From Gammaproteobacteria bacterium (GTDB lineage Bacteria > Pseudomonadota > Gammaproteobacteria > Burkholderiales > Burkholderiaceae_E): DNA of 7,730 bases. Both the position numbers and the translations under genes were made by a program. The stretch covers positions 1 through 7,730 of the forward strand of contig JAUIAI010000096.1 of assembly GCA_030425615.1 (NCBI GenBank), read 5' to 3'. How positions within the stretch are numbered: position 1 is the first letter of the stretch; the number at the start of each line of letters is the position of its first letter. Below, one piece after another: positions 1 through 5,537 of this stretch. The notes under the pieces are model-generated. The model was not told where the DNA came from, did not search any database, and was given only the letters and a program-made list of their open reading frames with translations.

Positions 1-520
1 TTCGATGCGCGATCGCCTGATCGCAGCTGGTTGGCGAGCGAAAGAACATAAACGCGGATCGCCTCCGCTTCTTCCAGAGTCAGTTCGAACGCCGGCATGC
101 CATTGGTGCGCCGGGCTCCCCCGATGACGATGCCGGCCCACATGCTATGGGTTTCGGCATTGGCGTAGCGCAGGTCAGGAACGGACCCACGTGCCTTGGC
201 GATGCCACCGGAGCCATGGCAGTTCTTGCAGTAACCGTCGTAGTAAGCCTTCCCGGTTTCGATTTCCTCAGCCGATGCGTTGAGTTCGGGCTGGTCAGGC
301 AGCTTCAAAGCCGGCCGGGTGTCCCGCGGCATTGCCGTTTTGGCGCCGAGACTGAACGCCAGGAGGCGAGTCGGTCCTTTTGACCGGTCGGTTGCGTGCA
401 TCTCCGGGTAGTAAAACTGCAATCCCCCGCCACCTCCGATCGGTACGACGATGAACTGCTCGTCGCCGATCGCGTAGCTCGCTGCCGCTGCACCAATCGT
501 CGAACCGGTCTGCACGGCAT
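1..520 (-). pseudogene. PQQ-dependent (quinohemoprotein) dehydrogenase, C-terminal fragment with cytochrome c domain
   Basis: Read leftward, the frame gives the end of a PQQ beta-propeller (QTGSTIGAAAASY, then GDEQFIVVPIGGGGG, then RLLAFSLGAKTAMP). A linker and a c-type cytochrome domain follow. The haem-binding CKNCH lies at 216-230 and a likely axial Met in NGMPAF at 96-98. In the family these periplasmic enzymes oxidise alcohols or similar substrates with PQQ and pass electrons through the attached haem. The frame is open to the left window edge without a stop. To the right, propeller similarity ends near 512; the frame then runs through unrelated sequence to a TGA at about 584-586, with no start or signal peptide. 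At least two thirds of the enzyme is therefore missing. Hand-counted GC for 1-480 is about 61%, below the rest of the window. Family assignment is good, substrate unknown. It may be a true remnant or a misassembly product. Confidence 0.72.
216..230 (-). other. c-type haem attachment motif CKNCH
   Basis: On the minus strand these five codons read Cys-Lys-Asn-Cys-His, followed by Gly-Ser-Gly-Gly. This is the covalent haem attachment site of class I c-type cytochromes. The Met of NGMPAF about 40 residues later is the likely sixth ligand. The motif identifies the end of the dehydrogenase fragment as a quinohemoprotein type. Confidence 0.85.
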
Positions 521-888
521 CGATCGAGGCCCTGGCCCGTTCGTGGAGCCCGGAGTCACGACTCGCCCGTTCGCTGGCCCGGCATCATTCCGACAGTGGA
601 CGCACGTTCGGCTTCTGGACCGAAGCCTGGCTCGACCGGCGCTTCGCGGCCTGGAACATCGAAGCCGAGGTCGCGCGTATCGGGTGTCCGGTTCTCGCCA
701 TCCAGGGCCACGACGATCAGTACGGCACTATGCTTCAGATCGAGCGAATCCGCGAGCGGGTGCCGCACGCGCAACTGACCAGGCTGGCAGATTGCGGGCA
801 CAGCCCGCATCTGTCGCGACCGGAGACGGTGATCTCACGGATCACGGCATTCGTCGCGGGCCTGCGAAACCCCGTGGCCCTGTCGTAG
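478..888 (+). pseudogene. Alpha/beta hydrolase, C-terminal fragment lacking the nucleophile region
   Basis: This plus-strand frame is open from just after a TAG at 475-477 to a TAG at 886-888, and has no in-frame start before an internal ATG at 729. Recognisable sequence begins around VEPVCTASIEAL (499 on). It continues through a cap-like stretch (TFGFWTEAWLDRRFAAWNIE) to the strand IGCPVLAIQGHDDQYG with the acid-residue candidates at 712-717. The catalytic His of CGHSPHL is at 799-801, and a final helix follows. This is the typical second half of a family hydrolase of about 260-290 residues. The N-terminal half, including the oxyanion region and the Gly-x-Ser-x-Gly elbow, is absent, so the fragment cannot be catalytic. 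It is replaced at the left by the oppositely oriented dehydrogenase. Its stop lies 42 bases from the convergent sua5 stop. Substrate unknown. Confidence 0.7.
485..525. other. Junction between two 5'-truncated, outward-facing genes
   Basis: Dehydrogenase similarity on the minus strand extends to about 512, and hydrolase similarity on the plus strand begins at about 499. The two meet within a few tens of bases and neither gene's 5' part follows on the other side. A self-complementary TCGATCGA lies at 520-527, beside the join. The layout is what one end of an inversion between two genes would look like, and equally what a chimeric read or contig join would look like. The exact breakpoint cannot be fixed by eye. 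Confidence 0.6.
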
Positions 889-912
889 AGGGATCGCCGT
901 GGCGGACGGCGG

Positions 913-930
913 ACCGGGCCGGCCGGTTTC
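913..930 (+). terminator. Possible weak terminator hairpin after the hydrolase fragment
   Basis: ACCGG (913-917), a five-base loop, CCGGT (923-927) and then a short T run (927-929) lie between the hydrolase stop and the convergent sua5 stop. The stem is only 5 bp and the T run very short. In this GC-rich DNA such hairpins occur by chance, so this is only a candidate. Confidence 0.22.
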
Positions 931-1938
931 TCAGCGCGGACCGGAACCGGTACAGGCGCGGTCGAGCCGGTCGCGCACCGCCTCCCAGGCCGCATCCAGG
1001 GGCGGGGACTCGACCAGGATGCCGTCGGCGCCACTGGCGTCGAGTTCGCGCAGCCCGGAGTAGAGGCGCCGCCCCGCCTCGGCAGCATCGGCCGGCCAGG
1101 GCAGCCAGTGCCGTACGGCCCGCGCCGGACGCGCACTGGACCACACGGCCAGAGAGCCGGGCTCGGCCGCGGCCAGCGCCGCGTCGAGATCGGCGGCGTC
1201 CAGCATCCGCATCGGCGTGGTGGGCGCATAGTGCGCGGCCAGGGTGCCCGACACCGGTCGTTGCCCGGCGTCGTCCGCAGCGAGCCACGCCCGGCGCACG
1301 CTGCGGCCGAGCACGGCGGCGATCGCCTCGGGCGACACCGCACCGGGACGGCGTACCGCGGGCTCCGCCCCGGTGAGATCGACGATCGTGGACTCCAGAC
1401 CGATTTCGGCAGAACCGCCCTCCAGTACGAGACCGACGGAGACACCCAGTTCGTCGCGCACGTCGATGGCCGTGGTGGGACTGATGCGCCCGAACCGGTT
1501 CGCCGACGGTGCAGCCACCCCCAGGCCGCCCGCTCGCTCGAACGCACGCAGGACGCGCTGCGCCACGGGGTGCGACGGGCAACGCAGTCCCACGGTCGGC
1601 TGACCAGCACTGGCGAACACGGGTGCTCCTTCGCGGCGGAGCAGGATCAGGGTCAGCGGGCCGGGCCAGAAGGCGGCCATCAGCCGGCGGGCGTCATCGT
1701 CGAGCACGGCCCAGCGTTCGGCGCCGTCGGCGCCGGCAACGTGCACGATGAGCGGATGGTCACGCGGCCGCCCCTTGGCCGCGTAAATCGCGGACACCGC
1801 CCGCTCGTTCGCCGCGTCACCGGCGAGTCCGTAGACGGTCTCCGTCGGCAGGCCGATGAGCGCGCCGGCCAGCAGGTCGCGAACGGCGGCCTCGACGTCT
1901 GCGTCCGTCGCCGCGGGTCCGGCCGGTTCCAACACCAT
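931..1938 (-). CDS. sua5: L-threonylcarbamoyladenylate synthase, Sua5 type
   Basis: This 335-residue protein is expected to form threonylcarbamoyl-AMP from L-threonine, bicarbonate and ATP in the cytoplasm, the first step of t6A modification of ANN-decoding tRNAs. The N-terminal YrdC-like domain (about 10-205) shows LPTETVYGLAGDA (30-42), KGRPRDHPL (55-63) and SANRFGR (145-151). These correspond to the Thr/ATP-binding and KxR...SxN signatures of the family. GLESTIVDL (180-188) follows, and then the typical Sua5 linker VSGTLAAHYAPTTPM (229-243), which leads into a Rossmann-like C-terminal domain (about 244-335). Its length and second domain separate it from the short TsaC form of about 190 residues. 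The ATG lies 2 bases after the purK stop with only a weak GGCGG upstream, so translation is probably coupled to purK. The end is convergent with the hydrolase fragment. Confidence 0.94.
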   Translation of the reverse strand: MVLEPAGPAATDADVEAAVRDLLAGALIGLPTETVYGLAGDAANERAVSAIYAAKGRPRDHPLIVHVAGADGAERWAVLDDDARRLMAAFWPGPLTLILLRREGAPVFASAGQPTVGLRCPSHPVAQRVLRAFERAGGLGVAAPSANRFGRISPTTAIDVRDELGVSVGLVLEGGSAEIGLESTIVDLTGAEPAVRRPGAVSPEAIAAVLGRSVRRAWLAADDAGQRPVSGTLAAHYAPTTPMRMLDAADLDAALAAAEPGSLAVWSSARPARAVRHWLPWPADAAEAGRRLYSGLRELDASGADGILVESPPLDAAWEAVRDRLDRACTGSGPR

Positions 1939-1940
1939 GC

Positions 1941-3110
1941 TCAGCCGCCGGCCGGGCGCATGTCGCGCTCGATGCGCTCGACCAGACCCCGTGCCTGATC
2001 CAGCGAGTCACCCAGCACCGTGACGTGCCCCATCTTGCGGCCGGGACGGGCCTCGCGCTTGCCGTAGAGGTGAAGCTTGGCCCGCGCATGACGCACGATC
2101 CGGGTCCAGTCGGGTTCGCGCGGTCCCGCGCCGCTCGAGTCGAACCAGAGGTCGCCGAGAATGTTCAGCATGACCGCCGGCTCGTGCTGGAGCACCCCGC
2201 CCAGCGGCCAGCCGGCCAGCACGCGGGCCTGCTGCTCGAACTGGCTGGTGAGACAGGCATCGATGGTGTAGTGGCCGGAATTGTGCGGACGGGGCGCCAT
2301 CTCGTTGACCAGCAGGGCACCGTCTTCGAGGACGAAGTACTCGACGCACAGCACGCCGACGTACTCGAGCGTGTGGGCCACCCGGACCGTCGCCTCGGTG
2401 GCACGCAACGCCAGTTCGGGGTCGATACGCGCCGGCACCGAAGACATCGCGAGAATCCCTCCGCGATGAACGTTCTCGGCGACCGGGTACGCGGCGGTCT
2501 CGCCGTCGAACGAACGCGCCACCACCACCGAGATCTCCCGGGCGAGCTCGAGCCGTTTCTCCAGCACGCAGGGCACGCCTCCGAACTGCAGGAACGCATC
2601 GGTCAGCGACGGCTTGTCGATGACGTGAGCCTGGCCCTTGCCGTCGTATCCGAGCCGGCAGACCTTCAGAATGCCGGGGAAAAGCGAATCGTCCAGCGCC
2701 TGGATGTCCGCCCGCGATTCGATCGACGCATACGGCGCCACGGCCAGTTCGCACTCGAGCGCGAATGCCTTCTCGCGCACCCGGTCCTGTGCGATCGAGA
2801 CGGCCTCGGGCGAGGGGCTGACGATGCAGTGCTCGCGCAGAAACGCGAGCGAACTGGCGGGCACGTTCTCGAACTCGGTGGTACAGGCAGCGCAGACCTC
2901 CGCGAGTTCGCGCAGCGCGCCCTGATCGAGGTACTCGCCCCGGATGTGCCGGTCGGCGACCGAGGCGGCCGGACCGTCGTCCGCCGGATCCAGCACACAG
3001 ACCCGGAACCCCATGCTCTGGGCGGCCATACAGAACATGCGGCCGAGCTGGCCGCCGCCGAGCAGTCCGAGCCAGGAGCCCGGTGGCAGCGGATGAGCGG
3101 ATTGCTTCAT
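1941..3110 (-). CDS. purK: N5-carboxyaminoimidazole ribonucleotide synthetase
   Basis: The protein (389 residues) belongs to the ATP-grasp superfamily and converts AIR, bicarbonate and ATP to N5-CAIR in de novo purine synthesis. Visible landmarks are the N-terminal GLLGGGQLGRM (15-25), TTEFENVP (77-84), KVCRLGYDGKGQ (149-160) and VVVARSFDGETAAYPVAENV (195-214). VNEMAPRPHNSGHYTIDAC (268-286) holds metal- and ATP-binding acidic residues and the substrate loop, and HLYGKREARPGRKMGHV follows (347-363). The length is usual for PurK. The frame is open a further 450 bases upstream through purE. The ATG at 3110 is nevertheless clearly the start: a consensus AGGAGG sits 5 bases before it and family similarity begins at SWLGLLGGG. 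It lies 62 bases after purE and 2 bases before sua5. It should act directly with PurE, since N5-CAIR is unstable. Confidence 0.97.
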   Translation of the reverse strand: MKQSAHPLPPGSWLGLLGGGQLGRMFCMAAQSMGFRVCVLDPADDGPAASVADRHIRGEYLDQGALRELAEVCAACTTEFENVPASSLAFLREHCIVSPSPEAVSIAQDRVREKAFALECELAVAPYASIESRADIQALDDSLFPGILKVCRLGYDGKGQAHVIDKPSLTDAFLQFGGVPCVLEKRLELAREISVVVARSFDGETAAYPVAENVHRGGILAMSSVPARIDPELALRATEATVRVAHTLEYVGVLCVEYFVLEDGALLVNEMAPRPHNSGHYTIDACLTSQFEQQARVLAGWPLGGVLQHEPAVMLNILGDLWFDSSGAGPREPDWTRIVRHARAKLHLYGKREARPGRKMGHVTVLGDSLDQARGLVERIERDMRPAGG

Positions 3111-3115
3111 GACGG

Positions 3116-3121
3116 CCTCCT
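3116..3121 (-). promoter_or_regulatory. Ribosome binding site of purK, decides its start
   Basis: AGGAGG on the minus strand ends 5 bases before the ATG at 3110. It settles the start within a much longer open frame that continues back through purE in another frame. Confidence 0.85.
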
Positions 3122-3172
3122 GTGCTGTCGTTTCCAAAGCGTTGCCGTGCCGGCCGGCCCGCCGGATCGGCC

Positions 3173-3682
3173 TCAGAGCCCGACGCGCATCGCGCGGGCC
3201 TTTTCTGTCTGCGCGGTCCGCCAATCGTGCAGGCGGGCGGAAACCGCCGAGTCGGTCGCCGAGATCATCGCCGCCGCGAACAGCGCCGCGTTCACCGCTC
3301 CGGCCCCGCCGATGGCGAACGTGGCCACGGGGATTCCCCGCGGCATCTGCACGATGGACAACAGGGAATCCTGACCCTGGAGATGGCGCGAGGGCACCGG
3401 CACGCCCAGCACCGGAACGGGCGTCTTGGCGGCGAGCATGCCGGGCAGGTGCGCGGCCCCGCCGGCGCCGGCTATGATGGCGCGCAGCCCACGTGAAACC
3501 GCCGCTTCGGCGTAGGCGAACAGATCGTCGGGCATGCGGTGCGCCGACACCACCCGGCACTCATGCGCGATCCCGAGGTGCGCGAGCGTCTGCGCCGCCT
3601 CGCGCATGACCTCCCAGTCGCTGTCCGATCCCATCACCACGCCGACCAGCGGCGCATCGACGTCAGGGTTCGCCACGCTCAT
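3173..3682 (-). CDS. purE: N5-carboxyaminoimidazole ribonucleotide mutase, class I
   Basis: The 169-residue protein is expected to move the carboxyl group of N5-CAIR to give CAIR, working just after PurK. Class I PurE landmarks are all present: GSDSDWEVM (18-26), VVSAHRMPDDLFAYAE (44-59) with the catalytic His48, and GAGGAAHLPGMLAAKTPVPV (72-91). GVPVPSRHLQGQDSLLSIVQ (93-112) and MPRGIPVATFAIGGAGA (113-129) follow. The SAHRMP motif and the presence of an adjacent purK mark the bacterial mutase rather than the animal-type AIR carboxylase (class II). Length is normal; the enzyme family is octameric. The start codon overlaps the purC stop as ATGA, and GGAGG lies 4 bases upstream inside purC, so the two are translationally coupled. 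A 62-base spacer separates it from purK. Confidence 0.97.
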   Translation of the reverse strand: MSVANPDVDAPLVGVVMGSDSDWEVMREAAQTLAHLGIAHECRVVSAHRMPDDLFAYAEAAVSRGLRAIIAGAGGAAHLPGMLAAKTPVPVLGVPVPSRHLQGQDSLLSIVQMPRGIPVATFAIGGAGAVNAALFAAAMISATDSAVSARLHDWRTAQTEKARAMRVGL

Positions 3683-4587
3683 GCATCCTCCGCCGTCAGC
3701 AGCTCGAGTGCCTCGCGATACTTCGCCACGGTACGCTCGATGACCTCCCGGGGCAATGGCGGCGCCGGCGGTTGCTTGTTCCAGCCGGGCACGGTCTCGA
3801 GATAGTCGCGCACGAATTGCTTGTCGAACGACGGTGGCGACATGCCGGGCTGCCAGCTCGCGGCAGGCCAGAATCGGGAGGAATCCGGCGTCAGCACTTC
3901 GTCCATCAACGTGAGCGTGTCGTCATCGTCGAGACCGAACTCGAACTTCGTGTCGGCGATGATGATGCCGCGAGAACGCGCGTGGGCGGCGGCCCTGGCA
4001 TAGAGCGCGAGGCTCGCCTCGCGCACCCGGCGGGCGAGATCCCCGCCGATCGTGTCCGCCATGGCCTCGAACGGGATGTTCTCGTCGTGTTCGCCGAACT
4101 CCGCCTTGGTGGCCGGCGTGAAGATGGGCTCCGGCAGCCTGTCGGCCTGACGCAGGCCCGCCGGCAGCGAGACGCCGCAGACCGACCCGGAGCGTTGGTA
4201 GTCGGCCCAGCCCGAGCCGATGAGATAGCCCCGCACCACCGCCTCCACGGGCAGCGGCCGGAGCCGGCGCACCACCATGCCGCGGCCGCGGACCTGATCG
4301 CGTTCATCGGGCGCCACCACGGCTTCCGGATCCACGCCGGTAAGGTGGTCCGGCACCACGCCGCGCAGCCTGTCGAACCAGAACAGGGCCATGCGCGTGA
4401 GGATCTCGCCCTTGCCGGGAATGGGCTCGGCCATGATGACGTCGAAGGCCGAAAGGCGGTCCGTGGCGACCATCAGCAGGCGGTCGTCCCCCACGGCGTA
4501 GAGATCGCGCACCTTGCCGCGCCCGAGCAGCGGCAGCGAGGAGATCCGGGATTCCAGCATTCCGGCGGAGGCGTCGTTGGCAGTCAT
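3679..4587 (-). CDS. purC: Phosphoribosylaminoimidazole-succinocarboxamide (SAICAR) synthetase
   Basis: The protein condenses CAIR with L-aspartate using ATP to make SAICAR, the step following PurE. With the ATG at 4587 it is 302 residues, the longer PurC type, compared with about 237 residues in the E. coli form. Landmarks are GRGKVRDLY (22-30), ATDRLSAFDVIMAEPIPGKG (41-60), RPLPVEAVVRGYLIGSGW (110-127), matching SAICAR synthetase signature 1, FTPATKAEFGEHDENI (156-171) and IIIADTKFEFGLD (208-220), matching signature 2. DEVLTPDSSRFW (229-240) and a C-terminal FDKQFVRDYL (254-263) follow. A TTG three codons upstream (4596) could also start the frame. I prefer the ATG, although neither has a good ribosome binding site. 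It is the first gene of purC-purE-purK-sua5 and overlaps purE by 4 bases. Confidence 0.96.
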   Translation of the reverse strand: MTANDASAGMLESRISSLPLLGRGKVRDLYAVGDDRLLMVATDRLSAFDVIMAEPIPGKGEILTRMALFWFDRLRGVVPDHLTGVDPEAVVAPDERDQVRGRGMVVRRLRPLPVEAVVRGYLIGSGWADYQRSGSVCGVSLPAGLRQADRLPEPIFTPATKAEFGEHDENIPFEAMADTIGGDLARRVREASLALYARAAAHARSRGIIIADTKFEFGLDDDDTLTLMDEVLTPDSSRFWPAASWQPGMSPPSFDKQFVRDYLETVPGWNKQPPAPPLPREVIERTVAKYREALELLTAEDA

Positions 4588-4604
4588 GATGCGCAAAACC
4601 CGCT

Positions 4605-4635
4605 ATTGTGCCCGAACCGGAGGCCGCCGGAGCAA
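4605..4635 (-). promoter_or_regulatory. Possible promoter before purC
   Basis: On the minus strand, CACAAT (4610-4605) resembles a -10 box and TTGCTC (4635-4630) a -35 box, with a 19-base spacer that is longer than ideal. Transcription would begin about 10 bases before the purC ATG, leaving almost no leader, which fits the absence of a clear ribosome binding site there. The match is weak. purC could instead be read from the hyi promoter, since the gap between hyi and purC is only 62 bases. Confidence 0.25.
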
Positions 4636-4658
4636 GCCGAGCGCAGCGCTCAGGCCTC
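4620..4658 (-). terminator. Nested hairpin at the hyi 3' end (possible terminator or leader structure)
   Basis: On the minus strand GAGGCC (4658-4653, the last two hyi codons) can pair with GGCCTC (4625-4620). Between them lies a compact GAGCGC-T-GCGCTC inverted repeat (4651-4639). No T run follows, so a standard intrinsic terminator is not shown. The structure spans the hyi stop and most of the gap to purC. Confidence 0.28.
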
Positions 4659-5441
4659 GCGCGCCGCCCGGTATCGATGCAACCAGCCGAGCCCTTCGCG
4701 CGTGCCGGCGGCCGGCCGGTACTCGCACCCGATCCAGCCCTGGAACCCGAGAGAATCGATCAGATCGAACAGGTAGGGGAAATTGACCTCACCCGCATCG
4801 GGCTCGTGACGGTCCGGCACGCCGGCGATCTGGAAGTGCCCGACCCGCTCGATGCCCGAGCGCAGACGCACGGCCAGATCGCCTTCCACGATCTGGCAGT
4901 GGTAGAGATCCATCTGCACCAGCAGGTTGGGTTCGCCGACTTCGGCGATGATCTGATGGGCCTCGCCCTGGGTGTTGAGGAAGAACCCGGGAATGTCGCG
5001 GGGATTGATCGGCTCGATGAGCGCGTTCAGCCCCTCTTGCGCGAGCTTGCGCGCCGCGTTGCGCAGGTTCGCGACATAAGTCGCGCGATGTGCGGCGCGG
5101 TCGCCGCCCGGACCGATCAGACCGGCCATCAGGTGAACGTTCGGACATCCCAGCGCCTTCGCATACCCGATGGCCTTGTCCACGCCGGCCAGGAACTCGG
5201 TCTCGCGTCCCGGCAGGCTCGCGAGCCCCTTCTCGCCGGCAGCCCAGTCGCCGGGGGGCGAGTTGAACAGCGCCTGCCTGACTCCCGCGGCGCGGGCGGC
5301 ACCGGCCACCTCGTCGGCGGGTGCTTCGTAGGGGAACAGGCACTCCACCCCTGCGAAGCCGTCCTCGGCGGCCGCACCGTAGCGCTCGAGGAACGGCCAC
5401 TCGGTGTACATCATGGACAGGTTGGCGGCGAAGTTCGGCAA
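4650..5441 (-). CDS. hyi: Hydroxypyruvate isomerase
   Basis: The protein should interconvert hydroxypyruvate and tartronate semialdehyde, linking glyoxylate and glycerate metabolism. The 263-residue chain is a TIM barrel of the xylose-isomerase-like family. It shows FAANLSMMYTEWPFLER (4-20), GVECLFPYEAPADEV (31-45) and NSPPGDWAAGEKGLASLPGR (60-79). LIEPINPRDIPGF (141-153) contains Glu143, MDLYHCQIVEGDL (177-189) follows, and GEVNFPYLF and GWIGCEYRP (235-243) contain Glu240. The two Glu positions agree with the catalytic pair of the E. coli enzyme. The TTG at 5441 is chosen as start because it gives the family N-terminus (MPNFAANLSMM) with AGGGGAG 6 bases upstream; the first ATGs fall inside the first conserved strand. 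No gcl or glxR homologue lies nearby. It is divergent from the carboxyltransferase and 62 bases ahead of purC. A related sugar-phosphate isomerase activity cannot be excluded. Confidence 0.9.
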   Translation of the reverse strand: MPNFAANLSMMYTEWPFLERYGAAAEDGFAGVECLFPYEAPADEVAGAARAAGVRQALFNSPPGDWAAGEKGLASLPGRETEFLAGVDKAIGYAKALGCPNVHLMAGLIGPGGDRAAHRATYVANLRNAARKLAQEGLNALIEPINPRDIPGFFLNTQGEAHQIIAEVGEPNLLVQMDLYHCQIVEGDLAVRLRSGIERVGHFQIAGVPDRHEPDAGEVNFPYLFDLIDSLGFQGWIGCEYRPAAGTREGLGWLHRYRAAREA

Positions 5442-5447
5442 GACGGT

Positions 5448-5454
5448 CTCCCCT
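5448..5454 (-). promoter_or_regulatory. Ribosome binding site of hyi, supports TTG start
   Basis: AGGGGAG on the minus strand ends 6 bases before the TTG at 5441. No such sequence lies suitably placed before the ATG codons ten and eleven codons later, so it decides the start. Confidence 0.75.
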
Positions 5455-5469
5455 GCAATTCGTTCGGTC

Positions 5470-5485
5470 CGGCGGGCGCCCGCCG
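5470..5485. promoter_or_regulatory. 16-base perfect palindrome in the divergent control region, possible operator
   Basis: CGGCGGGCGCCCGCCG is fully self-complementary. It lies in the 96-base gap between the divergent hyi and carboxyltransferase starts and touches the first base of the proposed -35 box. Position and symmetry suit a dimeric regulator, but GC-only palindromes also arise by chance in DNA of this composition, and no regulator gene is adjacent. Confidence 0.35.
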
Positions 5486-5512
5486 CGACACGCGGGGGCG
5501 CTCTCGTATGAT
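5485..5512 (+). promoter_or_regulatory. Candidate sigma-70 promoter of the carboxyltransferase gene
   Basis: GCGACA (5485-5490, 4 of 6 to TTGACA) and TATGAT (5507-5512, 5 of 6 to TATAAT) are separated by 16 bases. They stand 25 bases before the ATG, implying a leader of roughly 20 bases that still contains the ribosome binding site. TATGATAA is the only AT-rich patch of the intergenic region. Confidence 0.5.
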
Positions 5513-5526
5513 AAGCGCCACCCGAA

Positions 5527-5532
5527 GAGGAG
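5527..5532 (+). promoter_or_regulatory. Ribosome binding site of the carboxyltransferase gene, decides its start
   Basis: GAGGAG lies 5 bases before the ATG at 5538. The frame is open about 930 bases further upstream as an antisense shadow of hyi, so this site and the onset of family similarity fix the start. Confidence 0.82.
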
Positions 5533-5537
5533 ACCCC

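Noticed and set aside
396..1376. Long plus-strand open frame of 326 codons
   Set aside because: It runs antisense to sua5 and across the hydrolase in another frame. It is Arg/Pro-rich with no recognisable domain, typical of a shadow frame in GC-rich DNA.
2025..3374. Plus-strand open frame of 449 codons opposite purK and purE
   Set aside because: Entirely antisense to two well-supported genes; the His/Arg/Gly-rich product mirrors purK codons and has no domain.
3111..3560. Upstream extension of the purK frame across purE
   Set aside because: Arg-rich shadow of purE in another frame; the ATG at 3110 has a consensus ribosome binding site and the right N-terminus.
4585..4610. Half-site resembling a purine repressor box near the purC start
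   Set aside because: Only a short GCAAAAC-like half is present without the second arm; chance similarity is likely.
3772..4776. Plus-strand open frame of 334 codons opposite purC
   Set aside because: Antisense shadow of purC with low-complexity composition and no ribosome binding site.
4608..5537. Upstream extension of the carboxyltransferase frame (310 extra codons)
   Set aside because: It covers the antisense of hyi and the promoter region; family similarity begins only at the ATG at 5538, which has its own ribosome binding site.
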